In this document: positions 12,195-24,194 of the stretch, piece after piece
Position numbering within the stretch: the first letter of the stretch is position 1
Layout: every line of letters begins with the position of its first letter
Assembly: GCF_051401765.1 (NCBI RefSeq)
Contig: NW_027480544.1
Span: 372,001 to 436,000 of the forward strand
DNA: 64,000 nucleotides
Direction: 5' to 3'
DNA from: Calliopsis andreniformis
Taxonomy: Eukaryota > Arthropoda > Insecta > Hymenoptera > Andrenidae
Position numbers and translations under genes: made by a program
Notes under the pieces: generated by a model
Database searches by the model: none
Told to the model about the DNA's origin: nothing
The model's input: the letters and a program-made list of their open reading frames with translations, nothing else

Positions 12195-13850
12195 AGGATT
12201 GAGGATTGAGGATTGAGTATTGATGATGGAATATTGAGGATTGAGGATTCATAGTTGAGGATTGAGGACGAGGACTGACGGTTGCGGATTGAGGTATGAG
12301 GGTTGAGGGTTGAGGATTGAGGACTGAGGATTGAGGTTTGAGGATTGAGGACTGGAGATTGAGGATCGAATGCTGAGTATTGATGATTGAAGGTTGAGGA
12401 TTGAGGATTGAGGATTGAGAATGGAGGATGAGGACTGAGGGTTGAGGATTGAGGTTTGAGGAATGAGGTTTGAGGATTGAGGATTGAGGATTGAGGATTG
12501 AGGATTGAGGTTTGAGGATTGAGGACTGAGGATTGAGGATCGAATGTTGAGTATTGAGGATTGAAGATTGAGGATTATGGACTGAGGATTGAGGATGGAG
12601 GATGAGTGCTGAGGTCTGAGGATTGAGGTTTGAGAATTGAATCGTAAGAATTCAGGTTATTCTATTAGGTATTGGGGATTGACGATTGATGGTTAAGTAT
12701 TGAGGATTGAGGATTGAGGATTGAAGATTGAGTATTCAGGATTGAAGATTTCGGATTGAGGATTGAGGCTTGAGGATTGAGGATTGAGGATTGAAGATTG
12801 AGGATTGGGGTTTGAGGATTGACGATTGAGGATTGAGGATTGAGGATTGAGGATTGAGTATTGAAGATTGAGGCCTGAGGACAGAGGATTGAGGATTGAG
12901 AATTGAGGATGGAGGATTGAGGGTTGACGTTTGAGGATTGAGTATTGAAGATTGAGGATTGATGACTGAGGATTGTGGATTGAGGATTGAGGATTGAGGA
13001 TTGAGTATTGAAGATTGTGGATTGATGATTGACGATTGAGGACTGAGGATTGAGGATTGATTATTGAGCATTGGGGATTGAAGAATGTGGACTGGGGATA
13101 GAGGATTGAATATTGAGGATTAAGGATAGAGTATTGGAGATTGAGGGTCTAGGACAGGAGATTGATTATTGAGGATTGAAGTGTGAGGATTGGGGATTGA
13201 GGATTGATGATTGAGGATTGAGGATTGAAGATTGAGTATGGAGGATTGAAGATTGAGGATTGAGGATTAAGGATTGAGGATTGAAGATTGAGGACTGAGT
13301 GTTGAGGGTTGAGTGATGAGAATTGATGTTTGTGGATTGAGATTTGAAGATTGAAGATTGGGGATTTAGCATTGAACCATGAGAATTCAGGATATTCTAT
13401 TGAGTATTGAGAATTGAGGATTGATGGTTGAATATTGGTGATCGATGGTTGAGGGTTGTGTGTTGAATATTGAGGATTGAGGATTGTGGATTGATGATTG
13501 AAGATTGAGTATTGATGATTGAGAATTGAGAATTGAGGATGAGGCCTGAGGGTTGAGGAATGAAGTTTGAGGAATGAGGATTGAGGATTGAGGATTGAGG
13601 ATTGAGGATTGAGGATTGAGGTTTGAGTATTGAAGATTGAGTATTCATGACTGAGGATTGAGGATTGAGGATTGAGGGTTGAGGATTGAGGATCGAAGAT
13701 TGAGTGTTGAGGATTGAAGGTTGAGGTTTGAGGATTGAGAATTGAGGGTGGAGGATGAGGGCTGACGGTTGAGGATTGAGGTTTGAGTATTGAATACTGA
13801 GAATTCAGGATATTCTATTGAGTATTGAGAATTGAGGATTGATGGTTGAG
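12195..13850 (+). repeat. Module following the degenerate landmark (six copies)
   Basis: This stretch carries the variant AAGAATTCAGGTTATTC near 12648, an ordinary landmark at 13381 and another at 13799. Related copies are at about 2330-3900 (offset 9945 over 3221-3427), 26.5-28.1 kb, 36.38-38.04 kb, 43.17-44.8 kb and 55.8-57.4 kb. The last two are the start of the 12.6-kb family, so this module links the two regimes of the window. Boundaries are approximate. Confidence 0.8.
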
Positions 13851-15904
13851 TATTGAGGATTGAGGATTGAGTATTGAAGATTGAGGATTGAGGATTGAGG
13901 ACTGGGGATTGAGGATTGTAGATTGAGGATTAACGATTGAGGATTGGGGATTGAGGATCTAGGATTGGAGATTGATTATTGAGGATTGAAGATTGAGAAT
14001 TGAGGATTGAGGATTTAGAATTGAGAATTGAGGATGAGGACTGAGGGTTTAGGATTGTGGTTTGAGGAATGAGGATCGAGGATTGAGGATTGAGGATTGA
14101 GGATTGAGGATTGAGGATTGAGGATTGTGTATTGAAGATTGAGTATTCATGACTGAGGATTGAGGATTGAGGATTGAGGATTGAGGATTGAGCATTGAGG
14201 ATTGAAGATTGAGGACTGGGGATTGTGGATTGAAGATTGAGGATTAAAGATTGAGGATTGGGGATTGAGTATCTAGGATTGGAGATTGATTATTCAGGAT
14301 TGAAGATTGAGTATTGAGGATTGAGGATTGAGGATTGAGGATTGAGAATTGAGAATTGAGGATGAGGCCTGACGGTTGAGGATTGGGGTTTGAGGAATGA
14401 GGATTGAAGATTGACGATTGAGGATTGAGGATTGAGGATTGGGGATTGTGGATTGAGGATTGAAGATTGAGTATTGAGGATCGAGTATGGAGGATTGAAG
14501 ATTGAGCATTGAGGATTGAGGGTTGAGGATTGAAGATTGAGGATTGATGATTGAGAATTGAGGATTGAGGATTGAGGAATGAGGATTGAGTGTTGAAGAT
14601 TGAGGATTGAGTATTGAGGATTGAGGATTGAGGACTGAGGATTGGGGATTGAGGACTGAGTATTGAGGATTGATTATTGAGCTTTGGGGATTGAAGATTG
14701 TGGACTGGGGATAGAGGATTGAATATTGAAGATTAAGGATAGAGTATTGGGGATTGAGGGTCTAGGATACGAGATTGATTATTGATGATTGAAGATTGAG
14801 GATTGAGGATTGAGTGTTGAAGATTGAGGATTGATGATTGAGGATTGAGAATTGAGGATTGAGGATTCAGGATTGAGGATTGAAGATTGAGGATTGAGGA
14901 TTCAGGATTGAGTGTTGTGGGTTGAGTAATGAGAATTGATGTTTGTTAGATGGAGACTTGAAGATTGAAGATTGAGGATAGAGTATTGAAAACTGAGAAT
15001 TCAGGATATTCTATTGAGAATTGAGAATTGAGGATTGATGATTGAGTTTTGAGGATTGATGTTTGAGAGTTGTGTATTGAATATTGAGGATTGAGGATTG
15101 AGGATTGAGGATTGAGGATTGAGGATTCAAGATTGAGTATTGATGATTGAAAATTGAGGATTGAGGATTGAGGGTTGAGGATTGAGGACGAGGACTGACG
15201 GTTGAGGATTGAGGTTTGAGTATTGAGGATTGAGGATTGAGGACTGAGGATTGGGTATTGAGGACTGAGGATTGAGGATTGATTATTGAGCTTTGGGGAT
15301 TGAAGATTGTGGACTGGGGATAGAGGATTGAATATTGAGGATTAAGGATAGAGTATTGGGGATTGAGGATCTAGGATACGAGATTGATAATTGAGGATTG
15401 AAGATTGAGGATTGAGTTTTGAGGATTGAGAAATGAGAATTGAGGATGAGGACTGAGGGCTGAGGATGGAGGTTTGAGGAATGAGGATTCAGGATTGAGG
15501 ATTGAGGATTGAGGATTGAGGATTGAGTATTGAAGATTGAGGCCTTAGGACAGAGGATTGAGGATTGAGAATTGAGGATGGAGGATTGAGTGTTGACGTT
15601 TGAGGATTGAGTATTGAAGATTGAGGATTGATAATTGAGGATTGAGGATTGAGCATTGAGGATTGAGGATTGAGTATTGAAGATTGTGGATTGATGATCG
15701 ACGATTGAGGACTGAGGATTGAGGATTGATTATTGAGCTTTGGGGATTGAAGAATGTGGACTGGGGATAGAGGATTGAAATTGAGGATTAAGGATAGAGT
15801 ATTGGAGATTGAGGATCTAGGACAGGAGATTGATTATTGAGGATTGAAGAGTGAGGATTGAGGATTGAGGATTGATGATTGAGGATTGAGGATTGAAGAT
15901 TGAG

Positions 15905-17909
15905 CATGGAGGATTGAGGATTGAGGATTGAAGATTGGGGATTGAGGATTGACGATTGAGTATGGAGGATTGAAGATTGAGGATTGAGGATTGAGGATTG
16001 AGGATTGAAGATTGAGGACTGAGTGTAGAGGGTTGAGTGATGAGAATTGATGTTTGTGGATTGAGATTTGAAGATTGAAGATTGGGGATTGAGCATTGAA
16101 CCATGAGAATTCAGGATATTCTATTGAGTATTGAGAGTTGAGGATTGATGCTTGAATATTGGTGATTGATGGTTGAGGGTTGTGTGTTGAAAATTGAGGA
16201 TTGAGGATTGTGGATTGAGGATTGAAGATTGAGGATTGGGGATTGAGGACTGACAATTGAGGATTGAGTATTGAGGATTGAGAATTGAGGATTGAGTATT
16301 GAGGATTGAGTATTGAGGATTGGGGACTGGGGATTGAGGATTGAAGATTGAGGATTAACGATTGAGGATTGGGGATTGAGGTTCTAGGATTGGAGATTGA
16401 TTATTGAGGATTGAAGATTGAGAATTGATGATTGAGGATTTAGAATTGAGAACTGAGGATGAGGACTGAGGGTTTAGGATTGTGGTTTGAGGAATGAGGA
16501 TTGAGGATTGAGGATTGAGGATTGAGGATTGAGGATTGAGGATTGAGGATTGTGTATTGAAGATTGAGTATTCATGACTGAGGATTGAGGATTGAGGATT
16601 GAGGGTTGAGGATTGAGTATCGAAGATTGAGTATTGAGGAATGAAGATTGAAGTTTGAGGATTGAGGATTGAGGGTGGAGAATGAGGGCTGATTGTTGAG
16701 GATTGAGGTTTGAGTATTGAATACTGAGAATTCAGGATATTCTATTGAGTATTGAGAATTGAGGATTGATGGTTGAGTATTGAGGATTGAGGATTGAGGA
16801 TAGAGGATTGAGTATTGAAGATTGAGGATTGATGATTGAGGATTGAGGATTGAGGATTGAGGATTGAGGATTGAGTGTTGAAGATTGAGGATTGAGTATT
16901 GAGGATTGAGGATTGAGAACTGAGGATTGGGGATTGAGGACTGAGTATTGAGGATTGATAATTGAGCTTTGGGGATTGAAGATTGTGGACTGGGGATAGA
17001 GGATTGAATATTGAAGATTAAGGATAGAGTATTGGGGATTGAGGATCTAGGATACGAGATTGATAATTGAGGATTGAAGATTGAGGATTGAGTTTTGAGG
17101 ATTGAGAAATGAGAATAGAGGATGAGGACTGAGGGCTGAGGATGGAGGTTTGAGGAATGAGGATTGAGGATTGAGGATTGAGGATTGAGGATTGAGGATT
17201 TAGTATTGAAGATTGAGGCCTTAGGACAGAGGATTGAGGATTGAGAATTGAGGATGGAGGATTGAGGGTTGACGTTTGAGGATTGAGTATTGAAGATTGA
17301 AGATTGATGATTGAGGATTGAGGATTGAGCATTGAGGATTGAGGATTGAGTATTGAAGATTGTGGATTGATGATCGACGATTGAGGACTGAGGATTGAGG
17401 ATTGATTATTGAGCTTTGGGGATTGAAGTATGTGGACTGGGGATAGAGGATTGAAATTGAGGATTAAGGATAGAGTATTGGAGATTTAGGATCTAGGACA
17501 GGAGATTGATTATTGAGGATTGAAGAGTGAGGATTGAGGATTGAGGATTAATGATTGAGGATTGAGGATTGAAGATTGAGTATGGAGGATTGAGGATTGA
17601 GGATTGAAGATTGGGGATTGAGGATTGAAGATTGAGTATGGAGGATTGAAGATTGAGGATTGAGGATTGAGGATTGAGGATTGAAGATTGAGGACTGAGT
17701 GTTGAGGGTTGAGTGATGAGAATTGATGTTTGTGGATTGAGATTTGAAGATTGAAGATTGGGGATTGAGCATTGAACCATGAGAATTCAGGATATTCTAT
17801 TGAGTATTGAGAATTGAGGATTGATGCTTGAATATTGGTGATTGATGGTTGAGGTTTGTGTGTTGAAAATTGAGGATTGAGGATTGTGGATTGAGGATTG
17901 AAGATTGAG
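15905..17909 (+). repeat. 2-kb higher-order unit, single copy
   Basis: One 2005-bp copy of the unit that is triplicated at 5101-11122. The left flank (about 14810-15904) matches 4006-5100 at offset 10804, and the right flank (17910-18981) matches 11123-12194 at offset 6787. This locus therefore looks like the unamplified form of the same arrangement, and the other locus gained two extra units. Confidence 0.92.
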
Positions 17910-18981
17910 TATTGATGATTGAGGTTTGAGGGTTGAGGGTTGAGGATTGAGGACGAGGACTGGCGGTTGAGGATTGAGGTTTGAGGATTGAGGATTGAAG
18001 GCTGAGGATTGAGGACGAGGACTGACTGTTGAGGATTGAGGATTGATGATTGAGGACTGAGGATTGAGGACTGAGGATTGAGGATTGAGGATTGAGGATT
18101 GAAGGTTGAGGATTGAGGATTGAGGATTGAGGATTGAGGATTGAGGATTGAAGATTGAGGATTGGGGATTGAGGATTGACAATTGAGGATTGAGTATTGA
18201 GGATTGAGAATTGAGGATTGAGGATTGAAGATTGAGTATTCAGGATTGAGGACTGGGGATTGAGGATTGAAGATTGAGGATTAACGATTGAGGATTGGGG
18301 ATTGAGGATCTAGGATTGGAGATTGATTATTGAGGATTGAAGATTGAGAATTGAGGATTGAGGATTTAGAATTGAGAATTGAGGATGAGGACTGAGGGTT
18401 TAGGATTGTGGTTTGAGGAATGAGGATTGAGGATTGAGGATTGAGGATTGAGGATTGAGGATTGAGGATTGAGGATTGCGTATTGAAGATTGAGTATTCA
18501 TGACTGAGGATTGAGGATTGAGGATTGAGGGTTGAGGATTGAGTATCGAAGATTGAGTATTGAGGAATGAAGATTGAAGTTTGAGGATTGAGGATTGAGG
18601 GTGGAGAATGAGGGCTGAGTGTTGAGGATTGAGGTTTGAGTATTGAATACTGAGAATTCAGGATATTCTATTGAGTATTGAGAATTGAGGATTGATGGTT
18701 GAGTATTGAGGATTGAGGATTGAGGATTGAAGATTGAGGATTGGGGACTGAGTGTTGAGGGTTCAGTGATGAGAATTGATGTTTGTGGATAGAGATTTGA
18801 AGATTGCAGATTGAGTATTGAGTATTGAAATCTGTGAATTGATGATATTGTATTGAGAATTGAGAATTGGCAACTGATTGTTGAGGACTGAGGTCTGAAG
18901 GTTGAGGATTCAGGATTGAAGATTCAGGATTGAGGTTTGAGGACTGAGGATTGAGGATTGAGAATTGAGGATTGAGGATTG

Positions 18982-21900
18982 AAGATGGAGGACTGGGGAT
19001 TGTGGATTGAAGATTGAGGATTAAAGATTGAGGATTGGGGATTGAGTATCTAGGATTGGAGATTGATTATTCAGGATTGAAGATTAAGGATTGAGGATTG
19101 AGGATTGAGGATTGAGAATTGAGAATTGAGGATGAGGACTGACGGCTGAGGTTTGAGGTTTGAGGATTGAGGATTGGGTATTGCGGATTGAACATTGAGG
19201 ATTGAGGATTGAGGATTGAGGATCGAGGATTGAGGACTGAAGATTGAATATTGATGATTGAAGATTGAGGATTGAGGATTGAGGGTTGTGGATTGAGGAC
19301 GAGGATTCAGGGTTGAGTATTGATGTTTGAGGTCTGAGGATTGGGGATTGAGGATTGAGAACTGAGGATTGAGGGTTGAGGATTGAGAATTGATGATTGA
19401 GGGCTGAGGGCTGAAGATTGAGGATTGGGTATTGAGGATTGAAGAATGAGGATTGAGGATTGAGGACTGAGGATTGAGGATTGCAGATTGAGTATTGAGG
19501 GTTGAAGATTGAGGATTGAGGATTGAGGATTGAGGATTCAGGATTGAGGATTGAGGATTGAGGATTGAATATTGAGTATCGGGGATTGAAGATTGACGAT
19601 TGAGTATTGAGTATTGAGGATTGAGGGTTGAGCATTGAAGATTGAGGATTGGGGATTGAGGATTGACGATTGAGGATTGAGTATTGAGGATTGAAGATTG
19701 AGTATTGCTGATTGAAGATTGAGGATTGAGGATTGAGGGTTGAGGATTGAGGACGAGGACTGACGGTTGAGGATTGAGGTTTGAGGATCGAGGATTGAGG
19801 ACTGACGTCTAGGGCTTGAGGATTGACGATTGAGCATAGAGGATTGAAGACTGAGGACTGGCGGTTGAGGATTGAAGATTGAGGATTAAAGACTGAGGAT
19901 TGGGGATTGAGGATCTGTGATTGGAGATTGATTTTTGGGGATTGAAGATTGAGGATTGAGGATTGAGGATTGAGAATTGAGAATTGAGGATGAGGACTGA
20001 GGGTTGAGGACTGAGGCTTGAGGATTGAGGTTTGAGGAACGAGGTTTGAGTATTGAGGATTGAGGACTGAGGATTGACGATTGAGTATTGAAGATTGAAG
20101 ATTGAGGACTGGCGGTTGAGGATTGAGAATTGAGGAGTGAGGATTGAGAATTGAGAATTGAGGATGAGGACTGAGGGTTGAGGATTGAGGTTTGGGAAAT
20201 GAGGATTGAGGATGGAGTATTAGGGCTGAGGGTTGAGGATTGCGGTTTCAGTATTGAATCCTGAGAATTCAGGATATTCTATTGAGTATTGAGAATTGAC
20301 GATTGATGGTTGACTATTGAGTATTGACGATTGAGGATTGAGTATTGAAGATTGAGGATTGATGATTGAGGATTGAGGATTGGGGATTGAGGATTGAGGA
20401 ATGAGTATTGAAGATTGAGGATTGATGGTTGAGGATTGAGTGTTGAAGATTGAGGATTGATGATTGAAGATTGAAGATTAAGGATTGAGGATTGAGGATT
20501 GAGGATTGAGGATTGAGGATTGAGAATCGAAGATTGGGTTTTGAGGATTGAAGATTGAGGTTTGAGGATTGTGGATTGAGGATGGAGAATGTGGGCTGTG
20601 GGTTGAGGATTGAGGGTTGAGTATTGAATACTGAGAAATCAGGTTATTCTATTGAGTATTGAGGATTGAGGATTGAGAATCGAAGATTGGGTATTGAGGA
20701 TTGAAGATTGAGGATTGATGATTGAGGATTGAGGACTGAGGATTGGGGATTGAGGATCTAGGATTGGAGATTGATTTTTGGGGATTGAAGATTGAGGAGT
20801 GAGGATTGAGAATGAGGGCTGAGGGTTGAGGATTGAGGTTTGAGTATAGAAACCTGAGAATTCAGGATATTCTATTGAGCATTGAGAATTAAGGATTGAT
20901 GGTTGAGTATTGAGAATTGAGGTTTGAGAATTGAGGATTGAGTATTGAAGATTGAGGATTAATGATTGAGGATTGAGGATTGAGGATTGAGGATTGAGGA
21001 TTGAGGATTTAATATTAAGGATTGAGGATTGAGGATTGAGGATTGAGGATTGAAGATTCATTATTGAGGATTGAAGATTGAGGATTGAGGATTGAGGATT
21101 GAAGATTGAGGACTGAGTGTTGATGATTGAGTGATGAGAACTGATATTTGTGGATTGAGATTTGAAGAGTGAAGAATGGGGATTGAGTATTGAAAACTGT
21201 GAATTGAGGATATTCTATTGAGGACTGAGGATTGACAATTTATTTATGAGGACTGTGGGCTGAAGATTGAGGATTCAGGATTGAGGATTTGGGATTGAGG
21301 TTTGAGGACTGAGGATTGACGGTTGAGGATTCAGGATTGAGGATTGACGCTTGAGGATTGAGGATTGAAGATTGAGGATTGGGTGTTGAGGATTGAACAT
21401 TGAGGATTGAGGATTCCGAATTGAGGATTGAGGAATGAGGATTGAGTGTTGAAGGTTGAGGATTGAGGATTGAAGAATGAGGATTGAGGATTGAGGATTG
21501 AGGATTGAGGATTGAGGATTGCAGATTGAGTATTGAGGATTGAAGATTGAGGATTCAGGGTTGAGGATTGACGTTTGAGGAACGAGGATTGAGGATTGAG
21601 GATTGAGGACTGAGGATTGACGACTGAGTATTGAAGATTGAGGATTTATGACTGAGGATTGAGGGTTGAGGATTGAGGACTGAGGATTGGGGATTGAGGA
21701 TTAAGCATTGAGGTTTGAGGACTGAGGCTTGAGGATTGAGGATTGAGCATAGAGGATTGAAGATTGAGGACTGGCGATTGAGGATTGAAGATTGAGGATT
21801 AAGGATTGAGGATTGGGGATTCAGGATGTAGTATTGGAGATTGATTATTGGGGATTGAAGATTGAGGGTTGAGGATTGAGAATTGAGGATTGAGGATGAG

Positions 21901-24194
21901 GACTGGGGGTTGAGGATTGAGGTTTGAGGAACGAGGTTTGAGGATTGAGGATTGAGGACTGGGGATTGACGATTGAGTATTGAAGATTGAGGATTCATGA
22001 CTGAGGATTGAGGATTGAGGATTGAGGATTGAGGATTGAGGATTGAAGATTGAGTATTGAGGATTGAAGATTGAGGATTGAGGATTGAGGATTGAAGATG
22101 GAGGACTGGGGATTGTGGATTGAAGATTGAGGATTAAAGATTGAGGATTGGGGATTGAGTATCTAGGATTGGAGATTGATTATTCAGGATTGAAGATTAA
22201 GGATTGAGGATTGAGGATTGAGGATTGAGAATTGAGAATTGAGGATGAGGACTGACGGCTGAGGTTTGAGGTTTGAGGAATGAGGATTGAGGATTGATGA
22301 CTGAGGATTGAGGATTGATGATTGAGGATTGAGGATTGAGGATTAAGGATTGAGGATTGATGATTGAGGCCTGAGTAATGAGGTTTGAAGATTGAGGACT
22401 GAGGATTCAGGATTGAGGATTGAGAATGAGGGCTGAGGGTTGAGGATTGAGGTTTGACGACTGAGGACTGAGGATTGAGGATTGAGGATTTAGGATTGAG
22501 GATTGAAGATTGTGTATTGAGCATTTAACATTGAGCATTGAGGATTGAGTATTGAGGATTGGGGATTGAAGATTTCAGTGTTGAGGATTGGAGATTGAGG
22601 ATTGAGGATTGAGGACTGAGGAGTGAAGATTGAGGATTGAGGATAGAGGATTGAGGATTGAAGATTGAATAGTGAGGATTGAAGATTGAGGATTGAGTAT
22701 GAGGACTGAGAGTTGAGGATTGAGGTTTGAGGAACGAGGATTGAGGATTGGAGATTGAGGATTGGGTATTGAGGATTGAACATTGAGGATTGAGGATTCC
22801 GAATTGAGGACTGAGGATTGAAGATTGTGGATTGAGTATTAAGTATTGAGAATTGAGGATTGAGGATTGAAGATTGAGTATTGAGTATTCAAGATTGAGG
22901 ATTGAGGATTGAGGAATGAGGATTGAGTGTTGAAGGTTGAGGATTGAGGATTGAAGAATGAGGATTGAGGATTGAGGATTGAGGATTGAGGATTGAGGAT
23001 TGAAGATTGAGTATAGAGGATTGAATATTGAGGATTGAAGATTGAGTATTGAGGATTGAGAATGAGGGCTGAGGGTTGAGGATTGAGGTTTGAGTATAGA
23101 ATCCTGAGAATTCAGGATATTCTATTGAGCATTGAGAATTGAGGATTGATGGTTGAGTATTGAGAATTGAGGTTTGAGGATTGAGGATTGAGTATTGAAG
23201 ATTGAGGATTAATGATTGAGGATTGAGTACTGAGGATTGAGGATTGAGGATTGAGGATTGAAGGTTGAGTATTGAGGATTGAAGATTGAAGATTGAGGAT
23301 TGAGGATTGAGCATTGAGTATTGAGGATTGACGCTTGAGGATTGAGGGTTGAGGGTGTAGGATTGAAGATAGAGGACTGAGTGTTCAGGACTGAGTGTTG
23401 AGAATTGATGATTGAGGTTTGAGATTTGATTATTGAATATTCTGGATTGAGTATTGAACCATCAGAATTCAGGATGATCTATTGAGTATTGAGAATTGAG
23501 GAGTGATGGTTGAGTATTGAGGATTGATGGTTGAGTGTTGAGTGTAGAATATTGAGGATTGAAGGTTGAGGATTGAGGATTGATGATTGAGGATTGAAGA
23601 TTGATTATTGATGATTGAAGATTGAGGATTGAGGATTGAGGGTTGAGGATTGAGGACGAGGACTGACGGTTGAGGATTGAGGTTTGGGGATTGAGAATTG
23701 AGGATTAAGGACTGAGGCTTGAGGATTGAGGATTGAAGACTGAAGATTGAGGATTGAGGATTGAGGATTGAGTATTGAGGATTGAGTGATGAGAATTCAT
23801 GTTTGAGGATAGAGACTTGAAGGTTGCAGATTGAGTATTGAGTATTGAAATCTGTGAATTGATGTAATTCTATTGAGGATTGAGGATCGAGGATTGAGGA
23901 TTGGGTATTGCGGATTGAACATTGAGGATTGAGGATTGAGGATTGAGGATTGAGGATTGAGGACTGAAGATTGAATATTGATGATTGAAGATTGAGGATT
24001 GAGGATTGAGGGTTGTGGATTGAGGACGAGGATTCAGGGTTGAGTATTGATGTTTGAGGTCTGAGGATTGGGGATTGAGGATTGAGAACTGAGGATTGAG
24101 GGTTGAGGATTGAGTATTGAAGATTGAGGATTGATGACTGAGGATTGAGGATTGAGGATTCAGGATTGAGGATTGAGGATAAGGGCTGAGGGTT
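18982..24194 (+). repeat. Intervening heptamer segment between the large copies
   Basis: About 5.2 kb of the same heptamer satellite that has no full-length partner elsewhere in the window. It is less regular than its flanks: runs of perfect units are shorter and rare variants more frequent. It has its own internal duplications: 18975-19161 resembles 22088-22274 (offset 3113), 19181-19384 resembles 23908-24111 (offset 4727), and 20801-20970 resembles 23051-23220 (offset 2250). The EcoRI landmark occurs near 20267, 20868 and 23105, with degenerate versions near 20635, 21190 and 23465. No gene or unique DNA is seen in it. Confidence 0.85.

Larger units (their letters stand above)
1..18981 (+). 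repeat. Large higher-order repeat, copy 1 (24.19-kb offset)
   Basis: This segment matches 24195-43168 in order and orientation. The offset is 24194 from position 1 to about 5700 and 24187 afterwards, because a run of seven perfect heptamers at about 5694-5742 has six in the second copy (ending at 29929). Differences seen elsewhere are single bases, for example at 307 (CTTC here, ATTC there) and 372. Identity is well above 99% by eye. The left edge lies at or before the window start. The right edge is sharp: after about 18981 this copy runs into sequence resembling 22.09 kb, while copy 2 continues in the order also found after 12190, 36377 and 55796. Copy 1 therefore appears to carry the rearranged junction. 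Confidence 0.95.

Noticed and set aside
18982..24194. Mobile element inserted between the two large copies
   Set aside because: The segment is made of the same heptamers throughout. No target-site duplication, terminal inverted repeat, LTR, poly-A tail or transposase-like frame was seen.
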